Shown: positions 1 to 7,472, numbered from the stretch's first letter. The stretch: DNA of 14,890 nt from Frankiales bacterium (GCA_025464915.1 JAODNF010000286.1:1-14890); one strand, 5' to 3'. Notes: generated by a model not told the origin, from the letters alone. Made by a program: numbers and translations.

Positions 1-585
1 GACATCGAGTACCGCTTCGGATTCACCGGCACGGAGTGGGGAGAGCTCGAGGGCGTCGCCAACCGCACGGACTACGACCTCACCGTGCACTCGACGGCGA
101 CCGGCACCGACCTGTCCTACTTCGACCAGGAGAGCGGCGAGCGCTACACGCCCTACGTCATCGAGCCGGCGGTGGGTGTCGACCGCAGCGCCCTTGTCTT
201 CCTGCTCGACGCCTACACCGTCGAGATGGTCGCGACCGCCAAGGGCGGCGAGGAGCCCCGTACCGTCCTGAAGCTCGACCCGCGCCTCGCGCCGATCAAG
301 GCCGCCGTCCTCCCGCTGAGCCGCAACGCCGACCTCAGCCCGGTTGCGCGCGACCTCGCCGCGAAGCTGCGCGGGCACTGGAACACCGACTTCGACGACG
401 CGGGGGCCATCGGCCGCCGCTACCGGCGGCAGGACGAGGTCGGCACGCCGTTCTGCGTCACCGTCGACTTCGACAGCCTCGAGGACCAGGCCGTGACCGT
501 GCGCGCGCGCGACACGATGAGCCAGGAGCGGGTGTCGCTCGACCAGGTCGAGCGCTACCTCAACGACAAGCTCGGTCCCCTCTAG
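1..585 (+). CDS. glyS: Glycyl-tRNA synthetase, C-terminal part (5' end outside window)
   Basis: This is the C-terminal 194 residues of a class II glycyl-tRNA synthetase, which charges tRNA-Gly with glycine in the cytoplasm. The visible part starts near the end of the catalytic core: IEPAVGVDRSALVFLLDAY corresponds to class II motif 3, with its conserved arginine. The HGTP-type anticodon-binding domain follows and ends with the strongly family-typical stretches GAIGRRYRRQDEVGTPFCV and VTVRARDTMSQERV. The frame is open from base 1, so the gene begins upstream of the window; the family is about 460 residues long. The stop codon TAG at 583-585 lies 14 bases before the ppdK start, so the two genes are probably co-transcribed. 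The single-chain form (not glyQ/glyS subunits) is the one usual in actinomycetes. Identification is secure. Confidence 0.95.
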   Translation, partial: DIEYRFGFTGTEWGELEGVANRTDYDLTVHSTATGTDLSYFDQESGERYTPYVIEPAVGVDRSALVFLLDAYTVEMVATAKGGEEPRTVLKLDPRLAPIKAAVLPLSRNADLSPVARDLAAKLRGHWNTDFDDAGAIGRRYRRQDEVGTPFCVTVDFDSLEDQAVTVRARDTMSQERVSLDQVERYLNDKLGPL

Positions 586-590
586 TCGCA

Positions 591-594
591 GGAG
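591..594 (+). promoter_or_regulatory. Shine-Dalgarno of ppdK
   Basis: GGAG sits five bases upstream of ATG at 600 and decides that start over the in-frame GTG at 594, which overlaps the GGAG itself. The open frame extends upstream to 36, but that stretch is glyS read in another frame. Confidence 0.7.
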
Positions 595-599
595 TGGTC

Positions 600-3266
600 A
601 TGACGAAGTACGTGTACGACTTCGCCGAGGGTTCCCGGGACATGAAGGACCTGCTCGGCGGCAAGGGCGCGAACCTGTCGGAGATGACCAACCTCGGGCT
701 GCCCGTCCCGCCCGGCTTCGTCATCACCACCGAGGCCTGCACGGCCTACCTGTCCTCTGGCTCGGTTCCCGAGGCGCTGGCCGCGGAGGTCACGTCGCAC
801 CTCGAGGCGCTCGAGGCCACCATGGGCAAGAAGCTCGGTCAGGCCGACGACCCGCTGCTGGTCTCCGTCCGCTCCGGCGCCAAGTTCTCGATGCCGGGGA
901 TGATGGACACGGTCCTCAACATCGGCCTCAACGACGCGTCCGTCCTGGGCCTCGCGAAGCAGGGCGACGAGCGGTTCGCCTGGGACTCCTACCGCCGGCT
1001 GCTCCAGATGTTCGGCAAGACGGTGCTGGGCGTGGACGGTGAGCTCTTCGAGCACGCGCACGACGAGGCGAAGAAGCAAAGGGGTACGACGAACGACCTG
1101 GACCTCGACGCGGCAGCGCTCCAGCAGCTGGTCGAGACGTTCAAGGGCATCGTCCGCGACGCGACGGGCCAGGACTTCCCGCAGGACCCACGCGAGCAGA
1201 TGGACCTCGCGACCCGAGCGGTCTTCGACAGCTGGAACGGCGAGCGCGCCCGGCTCTACCGCCGCCAGGAGCGCATTCCCGCCGACCTCGGCACCGCCGT
1301 CAACGTCTGCTCGATGGTGTTCGGCAACCTCGGCATGGACAGCGGCACCGGCGTGGCCTTCACCCGCGACCCGTCCTCGGGCGCGCAGGGCGTCTACGGC
1401 GACTACCTGCAGAACGCGCAGGGAGAGGACGTCGTCGCCGGCATCCGCAACACCTTGCCGCTGCAGGACCTCGAGGGCCTGGACAAGACGTCCTACGACG
1501 AGCTCATGGGCATCATGAGCACCCTCGAGCACCACTACCGAGACCTGTGCGACATCGAGTTCACGATCGAGCGGGGCAAGCTCTGGATGCTGCAGACACG
1601 GGTGGGCAAGCGCACGGCCGGTGCGGCCTTCCGGATCGCCACGCAGCTGGTCGACGAGGGCCTCATCGAGCTCGACGAGGCGCTGCTGCGCGTCAACGGC
1701 GCGCAGCTCGCGCAGCTGATGTTCCCGCGCTTCGGCTCGACCGACGGCGCGAAGAAGCTGACGAAGGGGATGGGAGCCTCGCCGGGCGCCGCGGTCGGCA
1801 AGGCGGTGTTCTCCTCCGCAGCCGCTGAGGAGTGGGCCGCGCGCGGGGAGGACGTCATCCTGGTCCGGCGCGAGACCAACCCAGACGACCTGTCCGGCAT
1901 GATCGCGGCGCGCGGCATCCTCACGTCCCGAGGCGGCAAGACCTCCCACGCCGCCGTCGTCGCGCGCGGCATGGGCAAGACCTGCGTCTGCGGCGCCGAG
2001 GAGCTCGAGGTCTCGACGTCCTCCAGGACCATCACGCTGCGCGACGGGTCGGTCGTGAACGAGGGCGACGTGCTGTCGATCGACGGCACCACCGGCGAGG
2101 TCTTCGCGGGCGAGGTGGCCGTCGCTCCCTCCCAGGTCGTCGAGTACTTCGAGACCGGCGCCGTCGGTGACGACGACCTGGTGCAGGCCGTCGACCGGTT
2201 GATCCGGCACGCCGACGGCGCGCGCCGGTTGAGGGTGCGCACGAACGCCGACACCGCCGAGGACGCCCAGCGTGCCCGCCGCTTCGGTGCCGAGGGCATC
2301 GGGCTGTGCCGGACAGAGCACATGTTCCTCGGCGACCGCCGACAGCTGGTCGAGGACCTCATCCTCGCCGACACAGACGACGAGCGCACCGCAGCGCTCG
2401 ACGCGCTGCTTCCCCTGCAGCGCAGCGACTTCCTGGAGATCCTGCGGGCCATGGACGGGCTGCCCGTCACGGTGCGCCTCATCGACCCGCCGCTGCACGA
2501 GTTCCTGCCCGACCTGACCGAGCTGACCGTCGAGGTGTGCGTTGCGGAGGCCAAGGGCGAGGTGCCCGACCCCAAGCGCGTCCGGCTGCTGGAGGAGGTG
2601 CGCCGCCTGCACGAGATGAACCCGATGCTGGGGCTGCGCGGCGTCCGGCTCGGTCTGGTCATCCCCGGCCTGTTCGCGCTGCAGGTCCGGGCGCTGGCTC
2701 TTGCGGCCAAGCAGCTGAAGGACGAGGGGCTCGACCCGCGGCCGGAGGTGATGGTGCCGCTCGTCGGCGCGGTCCAGGAGCTCGAGCTGGTCCGTGAGGA
2801 GTCCGAGAAGATCCTGGCCGAGGTCGGGATCGAGGCCCCGATCGGGACGATGATCGAGGTGCCGCGCGCCGCCCTGACCGCGGGCCAGGTCGCGGAGGCC
2901 GCCGAGTTCTTCTCGTTCGGCACCAACGACCTGACCCAGATGGGCTGGGGCTTCAGCCGCGACGACGTGGAGGCCGCCTTCTTCAGCCGCTACCTGGACC
3001 TCGGCATCTTCGGGGTCAGCCCCTTCGAGTCGCTCGACCGCGACGGCGTCGGACGCCTGGTGCGGATCGCGGCCGAGGAAGGTCGTCGTACCCGCCCGGA
3101 CCTGCACCTGGGTGTGTGCGGCGAGCACGGTGGGGACCCTGACTCCGTGCACTTCTTCCACGAGGTCGGCCTCGACTACGTCAGCTGCTCGCCCTTCCGT
3201 GTCCCCGTCGCCCGGCTGGAGGCCGGGCGCGCCGCACTGGAAGCCACCGGCAGCGACACCCGCTAG
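600..3266 (+). CDS. ppdK: Pyruvate, phosphate dikinase
   Basis: This cytoplasmic enzyme reversibly converts pyruvate, ATP and phosphate to phosphoenolpyruvate, AMP and pyrophosphate. The 888-residue product has the usual family length (about 870-900). Order of domains: an N-terminal ATP-grasp nucleotide-binding part (from about residue 1 to 340, beginning with the typical GGKGANLSEM), the swivelling phosphohistidine domain, and a C-terminal PEP/pyruvate TIM barrel. The phosphohistidine motif RGGKTSHAAVVARGMGKTC has His450 as phospho-carrier, with Thr448 two residues before it where plant enzymes are regulated. The barrel shows GLCRTEHMF and the catalytic cysteine Cys840 in GVCGEHGGDP. The start is ATG 600, supported by GGAG. 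It lies just downstream of glyS and overlaps the next gene by one base. I see no frameshift or missing key residue. Confidence 0.97.
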   Translation: MTKYVYDFAEGSRDMKDLLGGKGANLSEMTNLGLPVPPGFVITTEACTAYLSSGSVPEALAAEVTSHLEALEATMGKKLGQADDPLLVSVRSGAKFSMPGMMDTVLNIGLNDASVLGLAKQGDERFAWDSYRRLLQMFGKTVLGVDGELFEHAHDEAKKQRGTTNDLDLDAAALQQLVETFKGIVRDATGQDFPQDPREQMDLATRAVFDSWNGERARLYRRQERIPADLGTAVNVCSMVFGNLGMDSGTGVAFTRDPSSGAQGVYGDYLQNAQGEDVVAGIRNTLPLQDLEGLDKTSYDELMGIMSTLEHHYRDLCDIEFTIERGKLWMLQTRVGKRTAGAAFRIATQLVDEGLIELDEALLRVNGAQLAQLMFPRFGSTDGAKKLTKGMGASPGAAVGKAVFSSAAAEEWAARGEDVILVRRETNPDDLSGMIAARGILTSRGGKTSHAAVVARGMGKTCVCGAEELEVSTSSRTITLRDGSVVNEGDVLSIDGTTGEVFAGEVAVAPSQVVEYFETGAVGDDDLVQAVDRLIRHADGARRLRVRTNADTAEDAQRARRFGAEGIGLCRTEHMFLGDRRQLVEDLILADTDDERTAALDALLPLQRSDFLEILRAMDGLPVTVRLIDPPLHEFLPDLTELTVEVCVAEAKGEVPDPKRVRLLEEVRRLHEMNPMLGLRGVRLGLVIPGLFALQVRALALAAKQLKDEGLDPRPEVMVPLVGAVQELELVREESEKILAEVGIEAPIGTMIEVPRAALTAGQVAEAAEFFSFGTNDLTQMGWGFSRDDVEAAFFSRYLDLGIFGVSPFESLDRDGVGRLVRIAAEEGRRTRPDLHLGVCGEHGGDPDSVHFFHEVGLDYVSCSPFRVPVARLEAGRAALEATGSDTR

Positions 3267-3892
3267 TGCTGCTCCTGCTCTTCTCGAAGACCGTCCGCCG
3301 GGTCCTGGCGGTCCTGGTCCTGCTTCCCGTCGTCGTCTTCGGCGCCACGGCGGCGCGCGTCTGGTGGGTCGCCCGGGCCGACGACCGCCCGCACTCCGAT
3401 GCGATCGTGGTACTCGGCGCCTCGCAGTTCGACGGCCGGCCCTCGGCCGTCTTCAAGGCCCGCCTCGACCACGCGGCTGAGCTGTTCAAGGACGGCGTCG
3501 CGCCCCGCATCGTCACGGTCGGGGGCGGGCGCACCGGCGACCGCTACACCGAGGCCGAGGCCGGCAAGCGCTACCTCGCGACGGTGGGCGTGACCGACGT
3601 CGTGGCGGTCGGCGTCGGCAGCGACACCCTGCAGTCGCTGAAGGCCTGCGCCGCCCGCTTCACGCTCGAGCGCTGGAAGACTGCCGTCCTCGTGACCGAT
3701 CCCTGGCACTCGCTGCGCTCGCGCCGGATGGCACAGGACCTGGGCATCACGGCCGCGACGTCCCCGACCCGCACCGGTCCGGCCAACGGCAGCCGCGCCA
3801 CCGAGGCCCGCTACGTCGCCCGCGAGACCGCCGCCTACCTCTACTACCGCGTGTTCCACCGCTCCAGCGACGCCGGCCCCCGCGCCGTCTGA
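3266..3892 (+). CDS. YdcF/SanA-like DUF218 membrane-anchored protein
   Basis: A 208-residue protein with one N-terminal membrane segment (about residues 12-34, rich in V, L and A, preceded by KTVRR) and a DUF218 domain (about 45-190). Family marks are the strand DAIVVLGAS at 45-53, VGGGRTGD with acidic residues after it, GSDTLQSL at 118-125 and TDPWHSLRSRRM at 144-155. The positive residues before the segment suggest that the domain faces the cell exterior. DUF218 proteins (YdcF, SanA, ElyC) are linked to envelope integrity in E. coli, but no reaction is established, so none is assigned. The start is GTG 3266, whose G is also the last base of the ppdK stop codon. No Shine-Dalgarno is visible, so translation is probably coupled to ppdK. 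Confidence 0.85.
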   Translation: MLLLLFSKTVRRVLAVLVLLPVVVFGATAARVWWVARADDRPHSDAIVVLGASQFDGRPSAVFKARLDHAAELFKDGVAPRIVTVGGGRTGDRYTEAEAGKRYLATVGVTDVVAVGVGSDTLQSLKACAARFTLERWKTAVLVTDPWHSLRSRRMAQDLGITAATSPTRTGPANGSRATEARYVARETAAYLYYRVFHRSSDAGPRAV

Positions 3893-3897
3893 CCTGC

Positions 3898-3914
3898 GCT
3901 GGGCTGGGCTGGGC
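3898..3914 (+). repeat. Short GCTGG microrepeat
   Basis: Three and a half copies of GCTGG with a five-base period lie directly after the ydcF-like stop codon and touch the left arm of the large inverted repeat. No function is apparent. Confidence 0.5.
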
Positions 3915-4000
3915 ACTACACATAGGCGGCTCAGGCAGAGCCCGTCGAGGGTCCGCCACGCGCCCTGGAGTGGCTCCGTTGCGGCCTATGTGTAGTGGCC
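3911..4000. repeat. 90-base imperfect inverted repeat with nested pairings
   Basis: The left arm 3911-3930 and right arm 3981-4000 are reverse complements at 18 of 20 positions, including a perfect 14-base core: CACTACACATAGGC at 3914-3927 pairs with GCCTATGTGTAGTG at 3984-3997. Inside, GAGCC 3938-3942 can pair with GGCTC 3972-3976, and AGGG 3948-3951 with CCCT 3963-3966, giving one long interrupted hairpin with nearly symmetric internal loops. The core is AT-richer than its surroundings. There is no T-tract after it and no obvious target-site duplication. It lies between the YdcF-like gene and the DUF559 gene; the right arm contains an in-frame ATG (3988) of the latter. It could be an operator, a transcript terminator, a nuclease site or a decayed mobile repeat. 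Confidence 0.8.
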
Positions 4001-4053
4001 GTCCCTGTGGACGAGGACGAACCTGGTCCGGCGGAACGCGACAGGCTGATCCG

Positions 4054-4803
4054 GTGGACCTCGCGACCCCGACGGAGGTGCTGAAGCGGCACCCGACGGC
4101 CGTGCTGAGCCACGAGGAAGCCGCGGTCGCGGTCGGGATCGACCTCGTTCCGAAGACGTGGGTGCCCACGATCACCGTGCCTCGAAACCACGGGTTCGTG
4201 ACGGAGCCGGGATGGCGGGTAAGCCGTCGGGACGTGCCGACGAGGACGCTCGAGGACGGGCGGCGCGTCACGCAGTCGGCTCGGATCGTCTTCGACCTCG
4301 CTGCGACTCTCTCGTTGGAACACGCGGTGGCATCGGGGGACTGCGCGCTCCGCAAGAAGCTCGTGCTCGTCTCGCAGCTGAAGGAGCTCTCCGGAAAGCT
4401 GCGGGGACGCGGCGCTCCCGAGGCGCGGGCCGTGGTGGCGCTGCTCGAGCCGAAGAGCGGGTCGGTGCTCGAGAGCCTGCTGCGGGTCCTGCTCGTCACC
4501 TCGGGCATCCCGACGCCCGTCTGCCAGGCGCTGATCCTCGACGGCCGCGACGAGGTCGCGCGGGTCGACCTGTGCTGGCGCGCCCACCAGCTCATCGTCG
4601 AGGCGGACGGGTACGCGTTCCACAGCGATCGGCTGGCCTACCGGCGCGACCGGGAGCGCATGAACCACCTCGAGCGGCTCGGATGGCGGGCGCTCCGCTT
4701 CACGTGGGAGGACGTGGTCGGCCGACCGCAGCACGTCGTCGATCTGGTACGGCACTGCCTCGAGGCAGGAATCCGGACACCCGCGTCGAAACCGGGACCA
4801 TGA
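4054..4803 (+). CDS. DUF559 / PD-(D/E)XK-type endonuclease-like protein with AbiEi-like N-terminal half
   Basis: A 249-residue protein of the actinobacterial family often annotated as DUF559 or 'AbiEi-like antitoxin domain' protein. The C-terminal third is a Vsr-like nuclease fold: Glu140 in GSVLESLLRVLL, Asp172 in ARVDLCW and Glu183-x-Asp185 in LIVEADGYAFH fit a PD-(D/E)XK active site, followed by DRERMNHLERLGWRALRFTWEDV. The N-terminal half (VLSHEEAA, TVPRNHG, DLAATLS) matches the region found in solitary AbiEi-like proteins. No partner toxin is adjacent. The substrate is unknown. The start is uncertain: GTG 4054 is chosen because homologous sequence begins here; ATG 3988 and GTG 3970 are in frame but lie in the inverted repeat and encode low-complexity Arg/Gly residues. 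Only a weak AGG precedes 4054. The stop overlaps the next gene as ATGA. Confidence 0.72.
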   Translation: MDLATPTEVLKRHPTAVLSHEEAAVAVGIDLVPKTWVPTITVPRNHGFVTEPGWRVSRRDVPTRTLEDGRRVTQSARIVFDLAATLSLEHAVASGDCALRKKLVLVSQLKELSGKLRGRGAPEARAVVALLEPKSGSVLESLLRVLLVTSGIPTPVCQALILDGRDEVARVDLCWRAHQLIVEADGYAFHSDRLAYRRDRERMNHLERLGWRALRFTWEDVVGRPQHVVDLVRHCLEAGIRTPASKPGP

Positions 4804-6383
4804 GCCGACGCCTTGCCGCCCCCCTCGCGTTGACAGCCGTGGCGGGAGTTCTCGTCGCCAGCCTCCCGGCCGGCGCCGCGACGAAGCCGCTGAGCTTCCG
4901 CCGTACCGTCCTCGCGGACCAGAAGGCCTACGGCGAGCCGAGCCTGGCGATCAGCAAGGACGGCAAGCACATCGTCGTCTGCGTTCCCGGCGGCATCGGC
5001 ACGACCTCGGACTGGTACTCGAGCGACGACGGCCACACCTTCGCTACCAGCCACACGAATGCGACGAACGGCGGCGGCGACTGCGAGCTGGACTTCATGC
5101 CGAACGGCACCCTGCTCAACGCCGACCTCGAGGTGACGGACTCCGCGATCCGCTACTCCAAGGACTTCGGAAAGACCTGGCAGGGCAGCCAGACCGCGGG
5201 CATCGAGCAGGACCGGCAGTGGTTCGCGCACTCGAAGGACGGCACCAAGGCCTATCTCGTCTACCACGACTTCGCGGCCGAGGGAGAGTTCTACGCCGAG
5301 AGCCCGGACGGCGGGATCACCTGGCCCGCCGCGATGGCGGCGAACCCGGTCACCAACGTCGACCAGGTCGCGCTACCGGGCAACGGTGCCGGCAAGCCCG
5401 GCGACTCCGCCTCGCTCATCGACCAGGGCGGCAACACGTTCAGCGGGCCGATGCTCATCAGCCCGGACGGCAAGGACATGTACGTCCTCTACTCGCTGTC
5501 GGACGCGAAGAGCAACGTCACCGACGGCATCCCCCCGTACGGCCCGACGCGCGGCGTCGTCGTGGCCCACAAGGGCCCGGAGGACAGCGGCTTCAGCAAC
5601 AAGTACGCCATCGCCAGCGACGGGCTCACGACGACCGGCGCGATCTTCCCCTGGGGCACGATCGACAAGGACGGCAACGTCTACGCGCTGTTCAACTCCG
5701 ACAAGGGGTCCAAGGGCCACTTCCACACCTACTACACGGTGTCGACGGACAAGGCCAAGACGTGGAGCGTCCCGGTCAAGGTCGACGACACCCCGCTGGC
5801 CAAGGGCGCCCAGATCTACGTCACGGGTGCTGCCGGCGCGAAGGGCGTCCTCGACCTGGCCTGGTACGGCAGTGACAACGCGACCAGCCCCGCCGACGAC
5901 ACCGCGGTGTGGAACATCCACTTCGCGCAGGTCCGGAAGGCGCTGTCGGCGCACCCGTCGATCGTGCGCCAGCTGGTCGCGCCGGGCGACCCGCTCCACA
6001 AGGGCAACATCTGCCTCAACGGGCTGCTCTGCATCGTCGGGGGTGACCGCAGCCTGGCCGACTTCATCGAGCTCGCGATCGGCCCTGACGGCATGGCGCA
6101 GATCGCCTACGCCGACAACGACGGCACCTTCACCGGCACGAAGGGCCGCGTGGTCTGGGCCAAGCAGGTCGGCGGCCAGTCCGCGTTCGACCCGTCGACG
6201 GTGGCGATCGTGCCGCCGGTGGTCACGCCGCCGGGGACCACGACCCCGACGACCGGCGGGACGAAGACCGGCACGGGCGGCCTCGCCGCGACCGGCCTCG
6301 GCAGCTGGCTGCCGCTGACGTCGCTGCTGCTGATCGCCGCCGGAGTCCTCGCGAGGCGGAAAACCGGTGGACGGCAGGCCTAG
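4800..6383 (+). CDS. Secreted BNR/sialidase-fold propeller protein with LAATG sortase signal
   Basis: A 527-residue surface protein. Residues 1-26 form a signal peptide (Arg3-Arg4, hydrophobic core, cleavage near PAGA/A). The body contains Asp-box (BNR) motifs of the S-x-D-x-G-x-T-W type: SSDDGHTF at 74, SKDFGKTW at 120, SPDGGITW at 168 and a degenerate STDKAKTW at 315, indicating a six-bladed sialidase-like propeller. A Pro/Thr/Gly-rich linker (about 468-494) leads to LAATG at 495-499, a hydrophobic segment (500-518) and a basic tail with RRK. This is a sorting signal of the LAxTG type recognised by class E sortases, so the protein is probably linked to the cell wall. I do not see the N-terminal R-I-P motif of true sialidases, so glycan hydrolysis is not assigned. 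ATG 4800 overlaps the preceding stop codon. Confidence 0.85.
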   Translation: MSRRLAAPLALTAVAGVLVASLPAGAATKPLSFRRTVLADQKAYGEPSLAISKDGKHIVVCVPGGIGTTSDWYSSDDGHTFATSHTNATNGGGDCELDFMPNGTLLNADLEVTDSAIRYSKDFGKTWQGSQTAGIEQDRQWFAHSKDGTKAYLVYHDFAAEGEFYAESPDGGITWPAAMAANPVTNVDQVALPGNGAGKPGDSASLIDQGGNTFSGPMLISPDGKDMYVLYSLSDAKSNVTDGIPPYGPTRGVVVAHKGPEDSGFSNKYAIASDGLTTTGAIFPWGTIDKDGNVYALFNSDKGSKGHFHTYYTVSTDKAKTWSVPVKVDDTPLAKGAQIYVTGAAGAKGVLDLAWYGSDNATSPADDTAVWNIHFAQVRKALSAHPSIVRQLVAPGDPLHKGNICLNGLLCIVGGDRSLADFIELAIGPDGMAQIAYADNDGTFTGTKGRVVWAKQVGGQSAFDPSTVAIVPPVVTPPGTTTPTTGGTKTGTGGLAATGLGSWLPLTSLLLIAAGVLARRKTGGRQA

Positions 6384-6386
6384 GGT
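6381..6386 (+). promoter_or_regulatory. Candidate -10 element for the rsgA leader transcript
   Basis: TAGGGT fits the actinobacterial TANNNT consensus and is made partly from the TAG stop codon of the preceding gene. Transcription would start near 6393, before the strong ribosome binding site at 6407-6414. No convincing -35 box is seen. Confidence 0.3.
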
Positions 6387-6406
6387 CGAAGGACCGACGA
6401 GCAAGC

Positions 6407-6414
6407 GAGGAGGT
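6407..6414 (+). promoter_or_regulatory. Strong Shine-Dalgarno of the leader ORF
   Basis: GAGGAGGT, one base from the full anti-Shine-Dalgarno complement, ends nine bases before ATG 6424. It is the strongest ribosome binding site in the window, yet the frame it serves closes after 15 codons. Confidence 0.7.
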
Positions 6415-6423
6415 GCAGCCGCC

Positions 6424-6471
6424 ATGACGGTGTCGATCGTGCGCGCCCACCTTCCCGGGGCGGCTGCCTGA
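6424..6471 (+). CDS. 15-residue leader ORF upstream of rsgA
   Basis: ATG 6424 opens a frame encoding MTVSIVRAHLPGAAA and closes at TGA 6469-6471. It has the near-perfect GAGGAGGT site and lies 32 bases upstream of the rsgA start chosen here. Its frame differs from that of rsgA, and its sequence does not resemble an RsgA N-terminus. I therefore read it as an upstream ORF that brings ribosomes to the weakly initiated rsgA. The TGA overlaps an in-frame CTG (6468) that could be an alternative rsgA start. There is no run of one amino acid that would indicate classical attenuation. No homologue is recognised. Confidence 0.5.
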   Translation: MTVSIVRAHLPGAAA

Positions 6472-6480
6472 CGCAGTCGC

Positions 6481-6500
6481 CCTCTCCCGAGAGGCCTCTC
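6481..6500 (+). promoter_or_regulatory. Mutually exclusive hairpins around the putative rsgA ribosome binding site
   Basis: CCTCTC 6481-6486, GAGAGG 6489-6494 and CCTCTC 6495-6500 lie in a row. GAGAGG ends nine bases before TTG 6504 and is its only plausible Shine-Dalgarno. It can pair with the upstream copy (five base pairs around a four-base loop). The downstream copy makes a perfect 12-base palindrome with it, so pairing there would be mostly intermolecular or with a strained loop. Ribosomes leaving the leader ORF at 6471 would stand close to this element. The regulatory role is inference. Confidence 0.4.
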
Positions 6501-6503
6501 GTC

Positions 6504-7472
6504 TTGCTCGACTTCCCGGCCGTCCCTGACGGCCTGACTGCTGCACTGCTCACCCGCGTCGACCGCTCTGCGTACGACGTGCTGACCCTCGCCGGCCCGG
6601 CGCGGGTCGCCGCTGTCGCGGACGACCTCACTGTCGGCGACTGGCTGGTGCTCGACCGCGGCACCGTCGTCACGGCACTGCCGCGCACCTCCGTCCTGAT
6701 CCGCGGCGATGTCCGGGGAAGGTCCCGGCCGCAGCCGCTCGCAGCGAACCTGGACGTCGTCCTCCTCTGCGTCGGCATGTCCGGTCCGCCGAAGGTGCGG
6801 CGGCTGGAGCGCCTGCTCACGCTCGCGTGGGAGTCGGGCGCGACGCCGGTCGTGGTGCTCACCAAGGCCGACCTCTGCCACGACCCCGACGAGGCGGTTC
6901 GCGAGGTCGCTCCGTACGCCCCCGGCGTCGAGATCGTCACGGTCGCGGCCGCGCGCGGCGACGTCGCGGCGCTGGCCCCGTACGCCACCCGGACGCTCGT
7001 GCTGCTCGGTGCCTCCGGCGCCGGCAAGTCGACCGTTGTCAACGCCCTCCTGGGCGGGGACGTGATGGCGACCGGTGACATCCGCGACGTCGACGGCAAG
7101 GGCCGCCACACCACGACCCACCGCGAGCTCCTGCTGCTCCCGGGTGGCGGGATGATCATCGACACCCCGGGACTGCGGGGTGTGGGCATGGCCGTCGCGG
7201 AGGAGGGCCTGACGCTGGCCTTCTCGGACGTCGAGGAGCTCGCGAGCGCCTGCCGCTTCGCGGACTGCCGGCACGAGACCGAGCCGGGGTGCGCCGTGCT
7301 GTCCAGCGTGGTCGCGGGCGACCTCGGCCGGGACCGCGTTGACTCCTGGCGCAAGCTGCAGCGCGAGCTCGCGTTCCAGGCCCGCCGTACCGACGCCCGG
7401 CTGCGGGCCGAGGAGTCGAAGAAGTGGAAGGCGATCAGCAGGGCGCAGCGGGCGGCAGGGAAACAGCGCTGA
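6504..7472 (+). CDS. rsgA: Ribosome small subunit-dependent GTPase A
   Basis: RsgA (YjeQ) is a circularly permuted GTPase that acts in late maturation of the 30S ribosomal subunit. The 322-residue product has an OB-fold-like N-terminus (VGDWLVL, ALPRTSVLIRG), then the permuted motif order: G4 TKAD at 120-123, G1 GASGAGKST at 169-177, and G3 DTPG at 220-223. The C-terminal zinc finger is complete, with Cys250, Cys255, His257 and Cys263 in CRFADCRHETEPGC. The start is TTG 6504, preceded by GAGAGG; no ATG or GTG exists in frame after the previous stop at 6381. CTG 6468 would add 12 residues and overlap the leader stop codon. The family often carries a somewhat longer N-terminus, so the start is uncertain while the function is secure. 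Confidence 0.92.
   Translation: MLDFPAVPDGLTAALLTRVDRSAYDVLTLAGPARVAAVADDLTVGDWLVLDRGTVVTALPRTSVLIRGDVRGRSRPQPLAANLDVVLLCVGMSGPPKVRRLERLLTLAWESGATPVVVLTKADLCHDPDEAVREVAPYAPGVEIVTVAAARGDVAALAPYATRTLVLLGASGAGKSTVVNALLGGDVMATGDIRDVDGKGRHTTTHRELLLLPGGGMIIDTPGLRGVGMAVAEEGLTLAFSDVEELASACRFADCRHETEPGCAVLSSVVAGDLGRDRVDSWRKLQRELAFQARRTDARLRAEESKKWKAISRAQRAAGKQR

Noticed and set aside
36..599. Upstream extension of the ppdK frame to 36
   Set aside because: The region encodes the glycyl-tRNA synthetase C-terminus in frame 1; the extension is Arg/Ala/Gly-rich, and ATG 600 has a proper ribosome binding site and the family N-terminus.
582..3161. 859-codon open frame on the minus strand opposite ppdK
   Set aside because: It is a GC-rich mirror of ppdK codon structure; the protein is composed of Leu/Val/Arg/Asp/His repeats without domains and the opposite strand holds an intact ppdK.
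3911..4000. Inverted repeat as a miniature transposon
   Set aside because: No target-site duplication is seen at its borders, and no transposase-like remnant; kept as an unexplained inverted repeat.
4800..6383. Calling the propeller protein a true exo-sialidase
   Set aside because: Asp-boxes show the fold only; the R-I-P motif and the arginine triad are not evident.
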